This document shows, one piece after another, positions 59,217 to 64,000 of a DNA stretch of 64,000 nucleotides. The stretch is from Sulfitobacter sp043557345 (GTDB lineage Bacteria > Pseudomonadota > Alphaproteobacteria > Rhodobacterales > Rhodobacteraceae): the NCBI RefSeq assembly GCF_043557345.1, contig NZ_JBIFFV010000010.1, positions 62,001-126,000 on the forward strand, in the 5' to 3' direction. The position numbers and the translations under genes are program-made. How positions within the stretch are numbered: the first letter of the stretch is position 1; each line of letters opens with the position of its first letter. The notes beneath the pieces were generated by a model that had not been told where the DNA came from, did not search any database, and was given only the letters and a program-made list of their open reading frames with translations.

Positions 59217-60809
59217 ATGTCCGACCTGCCGCCCATCGATATATCTGCCATCCCCGAGAGCCAGCGTGAAGCTGTCTTGGCGGTGCTGCGCGAGAACAAA
59301 TCGCTGAAGCAAGAGACGACCGGGCTACAAACCAAAACATCTGAGCTGGAAGTTTTGGTTAAGCGTCTGGAGCACCTCATTGCCGAGCTCAAGAACGCCA
59401 CACATGGCAAGCGCTCGGAGAAGTTAAGCGAGGATGAACGGCAGCTGGCTTTTGAAGACCTTGAAGTTGCCGTCGCTGAAGTTGAGACTCAGCAAGCTGA
59501 GCAGACCTCCTCAGAGGCACGGCCTCGCAAAGCTGCCCGGCGCAATCGTGGCAATCTTCCCGTAGGCCTCCCGCGGGTTGAGCGGGTGGTCGAGCCTCAG
59601 AGTTTGAACTGCCCCTGCGGGTGTGGCGAGATGCACCGTATAGGTGAAGACCGCACCGAGCGGCTGGATATCATTCCAGCGCAGCTACGTGTCATCGTCA
59701 CTGTTCGCCCCAAATATGCTTGCCGTTCCTGCGCCGAAGGTATCACGCAGGCCCCGGCTCTTGCGCATCTGATCGAAGGCGGGTTGCCGACTGAGGGCGC
59801 CATCGCACATGTGCTTGTCAGCAAATTCTCAGACCACTTGCCGTTGTATCGTCAAAGCCAAATCCTTGCCCGCTCCGGCATCGATATCCACCGCAGCACT
59901 TTGGCCGATTGGGTGGGCACAGCGGCTTTCCATCTGAGCCCTGTCGTGGACCGCTTGGCTGAGCATGTAAAGAAGTCCGGCAAGCTATTTATGGATGAGA
60001 CAACGGTCCCCGTTCTGGACCCGGGTCGAGGCCGCACGAAGACAGGATACCTTTGGGCACTGGCGCGCGATGACCGAGGATGGGGTGGAGATGATCCGCC
60101 AGGCGTTGTCTTCACCTATGCCCCGGGTCGTGCAGGGCAGAATGCAGAGCAGATATTGCAGGGCTTTGACGGCACTCTGCAACTGGACGGCTATGCTGGC
60201 TACAACCGACTGACGCGCCCGTCGCGGAAAGGTGGCGCGCCGATCACTGTCGCGTATTGTTGGGCACACGCACGCCGCAAGCTGAAAGAGGTCTTTGATC
60301 GAGACGGCTCAGAGATCGCCGCAGAAGGGCTGCGTCGGATCGCAGAGTTCTACCGCATTGAAAGCGAGATCCGTGGGATGGGTCCGGGTCAGCGCCTCTC
60401 GGCACGTCAGACCCGCACGGCACCATTGATGGCAGAGTTCGGCGAGTGGCTTCAGAGCCAACGGCGCCGGATCTCCTCGAAGTCCCGCCTCGGCGAGAAG
60501 TTGACCTATATCCATCGGCAATGGAGCGGGCTGCAGACCTTCCTGCACGACGGCCGGGTCGAGATCGACTCCAATGCAGTCGAGAACCTGATCCGCCCAA
60601 TTGCATTAACGCGAAAGAATGCGCTTTTTGCCGGTCACGACGAAGGTGGCCACGCCTGGGGCCGCATCGCATCTCTCATAGCGACTGCGAAGGTCAATGA
60701 TGTCGAACCGTTCGCATACCTCAAAGCGACCCTTGAAGCGATTGCGTCAGGTTATCGGGCCAATCGCATCGATGATCTTCTTCCGTGGAATTTCCAGCCG
60801 TCAAGCTGA
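59217..60809 (+). CDS. tnpC: IS66 transposase TnpC
   Basis: 530 residues. An N-terminal coiled coil (about 20-70) and a zinc-binding region with NCPCGCGEMH and YACRSCAEGI are followed by the DDE domain: KLFMDETTVPVLDPG with the first aspartate near residue 262, LQLDGYAGYN with the second, CWAHARRKL, and EIDSNAVENLIRPIAL with the glutamate. Full length, no frameshift. Confidence 0.96.
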   Translation: MSDLPPIDISAIPESQREAVLAVLRENKSLKQETTGLQTKTSELEVLVKRLEHLIAELKNATHGKRSEKLSEDERQLAFEDLEVAVAEVETQQAEQTSSEARPRKAARRNRGNLPVGLPRVERVVEPQSLNCPCGCGEMHRIGEDRTERLDIIPAQLRVIVTVRPKYACRSCAEGITQAPALAHLIEGGLPTEGAIAHVLVSKFSDHLPLYRQSQILARSGIDIHRSTLADWVGTAAFHLSPVVDRLAEHVKKSGKLFMDETTVPVLDPGRGRTKTGYLWALARDDRGWGGDDPPGVVFTYAPGRAGQNAEQILQGFDGTLQLDGYAGYNRLTRPSRKGGAPITVAYCWAHARRKLKEVFDRDGSEIAAEGLRRIAEFYRIESEIRGMGPGQRLSARQTRTAPLMAEFGEWLQSQRRRISSKSRLGEKLTYIHRQWSGLQTFLHDGRVEIDSNAVENLIRPIALTRKNALFAGHDEGGHAWGRIASLIATAKVNDVEPFAYLKATLEAIASGYRANRIDDLLPWNFQPSS

Positions 60810-60837
60810 TCCTAAGTGCTGCGTAGCCGCCGCTTAC

Positions 60838-60845
60838 GTTTGACC
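60838..60845. repeat. Target site duplication, right copy (IS66 element)
   Basis: GTTTGACC directly right of the element end; identical to 58314-58321. Confidence 0.93.
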
Positions 60846-61084
60846 GATGCTGCGACATACACGAACGGCAGCTCTGCGCAGATAGCGACCTTTGCAAAGT
60901 CTTCGGATCTGGCAGCATGGCGAGCACTCTCTGCCGCAGGCGCAAAGGGAAAAGCTGCCCTTCGCCGCACGTGCAGCCGCCGAACACCTTTAGATGTCGG
61001 CTGTGCGGACAAAGGCGACATCCCATTCCAATCTATTGTTGACGTCAAACTTGACAACTGGATCTCAGTTAAGAACAAGACCTC

Positions 61085-61678
61085 ATGGATCTATTTGTGA
61101 AATTACCTAATTTTGCCCTCAGTATTCTGGTCACTATATTGCTCTTGATCACAGTCGTGGGCGGATCGGCACAAGACAGCTTATCAAATGGGGAGCCCAC
61201 ACTCTTATGGCATGGACAGACTCTAAGCGAGCGCAAGGATACACTACGCGAAGGTGAGTTTTCTCGATATCAAGATGCGTTTGAAGAATTCCCTACCGTT
61301 GAAAACTGCATGGAGGAGAAGGCGGACAATACTGAGCTTGAGGACAGAAAATTTGTTTGGAACCAGATGCCTACACAAGAGATGGTGGAATGGTGTGTGT
61401 TCCTAATTGCAGTAGAGTTGCAAAGCGTAGAAAAGTTGACCGAGTGGTTCATTCGGAATGATTTGAAGCTGCTGAAAATTGAGAAAGATCAACGCAGAAT
61501 GCAGATTTACCGGTATAACGGTCCAGGTGTTGTGTTCTCCGCCTCGCATAACCTTGAAGGTCCTAATAGCCCGCTTGGGTGGTGGTCACGATTTATGGCA
61601 TACGGCCTTTCTATTGTGGTCGCTACGACAACCGATGGAGTGCCGCTATCGGTGGGGTCTACTTTGCTCATACTTTGA
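61085..61678 (+). CDS. Secreted protein of unknown function
   Basis: 197 residues. A hydrophobic N-terminus (LPNFALSILVTILLLITVVGGSAQ) reads as a signal peptide with possible cleavage after GSA. The mature part is acidic, with two cysteines (VENCMEE, VEWCVFL), and has no motif I recognise. Base composition is distinctly more AT-rich than in the left 56 kb, consistent with foreign origin. The Shine-Dalgarno is weak. The gene is isolated between the IS66 flank and the helicase/DUF2290 unit on the opposite strand. Confidence 0.55.
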   Translation: MDLFVKLPNFALSILVTILLLITVVGGSAQDSLSNGEPTLLWHGQTLSERKDTLREGEFSRYQDAFEEFPTVENCMEEKADNTELEDRKFVWNQMPTQEMVEWCVFLIAVELQSVEKLTEWFIRNDLKLLKIEKDQRRMQIYRYNGPGVVFSASHNLEGPNSPLGWWSRFMAYGLSIVVATTTDGVPLSVGSTLLIL

Positions 61679-61971
61679 TTGCATCGTAAGAAACGGAAGT
61701 TTGGGCTCGAAGCCGACTTGCGGCAGCGCCGCACCAGGTCACTGGGATACCGCATCTGGTCTTCGCCTCCAGATGACCCCAGCCAGCCCGAAGCGGACAA
61801 GAGGGCGCATCCGGCTCTGACAAAAGCGGACCTTCGCAGGGATGTCACCTACGACAGGTGGGCGGGACAGAGCAGACATTTTCCAAGGTTGCGAAAACCC
61901 TCAACTTGTGGCCATTTTCTTTGCACGAGTGGCGACAGACTGACTTGAAGCGAAGGACAGGAAGCCTGAAC
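61679..61971. other. Non-coding stretch
   Basis: About 290 bases between the secreted protein and the stop of the minus-strand DUF2290-like gene. Several short frames are open but none has support. The style of sequence (AAAGCGGACCTTCGCAGGG and similar) resembles degenerate intergenic repeats common in Rhodobacterales, which I could not verify. Confidence 0.35.
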
Positions 61972-62655
61972 TTATGTGTCCACTGCGAAGGTCATATGCA
62001 ATTCATAGGCATCGGGTTCCGTGATGGCTCTAACTCGATAGGGCGCGGGGTGCTTGAGGAGACCTTCTACGACCGGTAGCTGGTCTGGATAAAAATTTTT
62101 GAAGATGAAACGAGAAAACGAATTCCAACACATCGAAAGGGCTACGGGGATCCGTGATGATGACGGGCCAATATGGACATGGTTCGTGGGGTGACCGTCT
62201 CCAGCATTTCTGGGATCGAGTTCAAATCTGAAAGGGGCTCGAATACACAGGCGAGCCTTTAGTTCGGCCGATGGAAGCTCCTCAATGAAATCTTCTAAAG
62301 GATATAGCTCCTCACCAACTTCGAGTTCTGACTTTTCGAACCGGACTGGGCATGGAATGTAGTAGAAGCGACTCTCTATGATCTCGGATCCGTCGAACTG
62401 CGCAGAAACTTGAATTAGCCCACCATCCATAAGCAGTATTGAAAAATCGTTGCAGCGAAGGCACTCAAGATACTCCTGCAGGTCTAGATCGTTAACCCGT
62501 CTATAAGTCCGCACGCGACTGGTGGCCCAGTTGACAGAAAAGTGGTTATTCCCTAGAGGGCGAGCGACATGGGAAGATATGTTAAGGGCAATACCTTCTT
62601 GGAGGCAATGCGCGCAAAAATCATCTAAACATCTGGAAAATGTTGTCGCACTCAT
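61972..62655 (-). CDS. DUF2290-like protein
   Basis: 227 residues from the ATG at 62655, whose A is the last base of the helicase stop codon (TGATG), so the two genes are translationally coupled; a TTG three bases earlier is possible. Features that recall the DUF2290 family (PF10053) are FSILLMDGGLIQVSAQFDG near residue 72-90, SRFYYIPCPVRF, RAPFRFELDPRN and HPTNHVHIG with SSSRIPVALSM and a final FSRFIFKNFY. No catalytic motif is obvious, although the HPxxHxH stretch might bind a metal or nucleic acid. AT-rich and probably horizontally acquired. The function of the family is unknown. Confidence 0.65.
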   Translation of the reverse strand: MSATTFSRCLDDFCAHCLQEGIALNISSHVARPLGNNHFSVNWATSRVRTYRRVNDLDLQEYLECLRCNDFSILLMDGGLIQVSAQFDGSEIIESRFYYIPCPVRFEKSELEVGEELYPLEDFIEELPSAELKARLCIRAPFRFELDPRNAGDGHPTNHVHIGPSSSRIPVALSMCWNSFSRFIFKNFYPDQLPVVEGLLKHPAPYRVRAITEPDAYELHMTFAVDT

Positions 62656-64000
62656 CAATCGCCTCTAGGTACAATTTTTGAAAGCGCACTCAGAAAATCT
62701 TCCGGGAGGGCATCAGTGGAAAGTTCCCCCTTATTGATCTGTTCAATAATGCTAGAGAAATCGGATACGCTTTTATTGATTTCCTTTTGCTCGGCTTCAG
62801 ATCGATCCCGATGAATTCTTCGCATTTTCTTGATTTCTTCGGCGTTCGGGTAACTGAACTTCAGATGGAAACCTTCGGCAGCAATTTTTTCGAACTCAGC
62901 ACTTAGCTTTTCGCTGGCGGCTCCAACACCATATACTCTTACCCAAGCGCGGGACCGAGTTATAGCCGTGAATAGCGTATTTCTCTTCTTAGCCAACTCA
63001 AGTCCAGCAAAGCACTCGTGTGAATTTAGTACATAGACCATGGCCGCCTCATTTCCCTTTGCTCGGTAAATGTGGGAAACGGCTATACTATCATCAACAA
63101 ATATTTCATCTCGGCTGGAATTGACACCCGCCAGATGTGACTGAATACCTCTGTTCATGAGCTCGCGAAAAACTACGGAAAATTGACTTTTTGAGGTGTA
63201 GGCATTAGGTAGAATGATCAAAATATCTCGGGCGAGAAGTTCATCTTCTAGAAGGTTTTTTTCAATATCAGCGGCAACCGATTCAGCTTGTTTTTGCGCG
63301 CTTTCAAAGCTCCGAAACTGAACTGCGTCCTCTGGAGAGATAAGTGCCCTTTCAGGATCGGAGAAAAATGCAGGCGAGCACTCTGGTTTGCGCTTCAATG
63401 AAACGCCTTTTCCAAGGGCAAGTTCGCCTTTTGCCGTCTCATAACCGATCTCCTGCCAAAGTGCCGGTTCGTCAAAGATTTGAACCAAACTTGGTGTCGA
63501 TTCTGATGGGGCTTCGCGTGCAATTCCGAACCCAAGACCATGTGCAACAGTCAAAGCCCATGGTGTATTTCTGTAGCAGACAGGAAGCACGATATCTTGA
63601 GGTGGTCGATTTGGGTCCTTTCTCAACTGCACCAAAGGCTGACCTTCGCTGTCGTTGCCAAAGAGTGCTTCAGGAGAGGGCATGCTGTATTCGCCGAGGT
63701 TCTGCAGCTCGTCGTATGCCCAAACAATCCGTTTGGGTGCTTTGCATACTGAGTAGGCCATTCTAAAGAACGAAACCGGTAAGTCTTGCGCTTCATCGAT
63801 CAGTATTGCGTCAAAAAGCTCGGTAGGATTGTCGAACTTCTTTAGGGCGGTCAACAACTCGGTACAGGCCCCGTCAAAGCTCTCCTTTCCATATTTTCGA
63901 TCTGCGGCACTCCATGTCAGCGGCTCAACATCATGAGCTCGTGCTGCTTGAGAATAAAATCCCGGCTCGGATCGACTGCCCCAGCAATGGAAAATATGAA
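62655..64000 (-). CDS. Superfamily I (UvrD-like) helicase, N-terminus outside the window
   Basis: The frame is open from the stop at 62655 to the window edge (about 448 codons), so the 5' part, with Walker A, is missing. Visible motifs: Walker B/motif II as AILIDEAQDLPVSFFRMAY, a motif III-like WAYDELQNL, motif IV-like LPVCYRNTPWAL, motif V-like SHIYRAKGNEAAMVYVLN and motif VI-like NTLFTAITRSRAWVRVYG. The C-terminal 70 residues are charged and helical. The DUF2290-like gene follows with a one-base overlap. The pair is in an AT-rich region next to insertion sequences, a setting common for defence genes. A DNA or RNA substrate cannot be assigned. Confidence 0.85.
   Translation of the reverse strand, partial: HIFHCWGSRSEPGFYSQAARAHDVEPLTWSAADRKYGKESFDGACTELLTALKKFDNPTELFDAILIDEAQDLPVSFFRMAYSVCKAPKRIVWAYDELQNLGEYSMPSPEALFGNDSEGQPLVQLRKDPNRPPQDIVLPVCYRNTPWALTVAHGLGFGIAREAPSESTPSLVQIFDEPALWQEIGYETAKGELALGKGVSLKRKPECSPAFFSDPERALISPEDAVQFRSFESAQKQAESVAADIEKNLLEDELLARDILIILPNAYTSKSQFSVVFRELMNRGIQSHLAGVNSSRDEIFVDDSIAVSHIYRAKGNEAAMVYVLNSHECFAGLELAKKRNTLFTAITRSRAWVRVYGVGAASEKLSAEFEKIAAEGFHLKFSYPNAEEIKKMRRIHRDRSEAEQKEINKSVSDFSSIIEQINKGELSTDALPEDFLSALSKIVPRGD

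Larger units (their letters stand above)
58322..60837 (+). mobile_element. Intact IS66-family insertion sequence
   Basis: 2516 bases. The left end begins GTAAGCG (58322-58328) and the right end finishes CGCTTAC (60831-60837), the inverted ends expected for IS66. It is flanked by a perfect 8-bp duplication (GTTTGACC), the size made by IS66. The three genes tnpA, tnpB and tnpC are complete and in order. The exact duplication and open frames show a recent insertion that may still be mobile. Confidence 0.95.

Noticed and set aside
60846..61084. Protein-coding gene on the plus strand (94-residue frame)
   Set aside because: No ribosome binding site or known domain; the better reading is the minus-strand frame split by the IS66 insertion, itself unproven.
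56633..64000. Direct repeat of the tRNA-Phe 3' end as an attachment site
   Set aside because: I looked for the T-arm and acceptor sequence again in the remaining sequence and found none; the partner site may be outside the window.
1..64000. CRISPR array
   Set aside because: No set of regularly spaced direct repeats and no cas gene was seen.

Overview
The window is GC-rich chromosomal DNA from an alphaproteobacterium, most likely a marine Rhodobacterales (Roseobacter group) strain. The evidence is a SAM/SAH-type riboswitch in front of metK (a class known from Rhodobacterales), a gcrA cell-cycle gene, phosphatidylcholine synthase, a BCCT transporter, a LuxI-type synthase, and a gene order typical of the group (miaB ... 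phoH-ybeY-corC-lnt-metK; rpsA-ihfB-lapA-trpF; infA-maf-rng-yacG-tRNA-Phe). The genus cannot be fixed from sequence reading alone.

Layout. 1-7.2 kb: the end of miaB, a small secreted protein, an OmpA protein plus a lipoprotein that share a module, then phoH-ybeY-corC-lnt-metK. 7.2-10.5 kb (minus): trmB, aroA, a small membrane protein, cmk. 10.6-15.1 kb: an orphan REC protein, then rpsA, ihfB, lapA, trpF. 15.1-19.9 kb (minus): a surface polysaccharide block (kpsT-like, kpsE-like, kdsA, phosphomannomutase). 20-22.6 kb: a LuxI-family synthase divergent from a membrane histidine kinase. 22.7-26.3 kb: an ArsR/permease pair with a palindromic operator, a UDG-family protein, an SseB-like protein, gcrA. 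26.6-34.4 kb: argD-argF-panE, pit, a Nudix gene, gnd, truA. 34.5-37.4 kb: ycjX-GNAT-ycjF. 37.4-44.4 kb: a sulfotransferase, a translationally coupled four-gene glycosyltransferase operon that starts with a sucrose-phosphate-synthase-like GT/HAD fusion, and a Crp-family regulator. 44.7-56.5 kb: ileS, ogt, pcs, rpmB, BCCT, a sirtuin, a LysR/nitrilase divergent pair, then infA-maf-rng-yacG.

From tRNA-Phe (56.6 kb) onwards the character changes. Coding is sparse and visibly more AT-rich, and the mobile DNA includes a decayed IS3-family transposase and an intact IS66-family element with a perfect 8-bp target duplication. At the right edge lies a coupled two-gene unit: a superfamily I helicase (cut by the window end) and a DUF2290-like protein. 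This looks like an accessory island downstream of a tRNA gene, and the helicase/DUF2290-like pair is the best candidate in the window for an under-described, possibly defensive, system. No CRISPR array, rRNA or integrase gene was seen.
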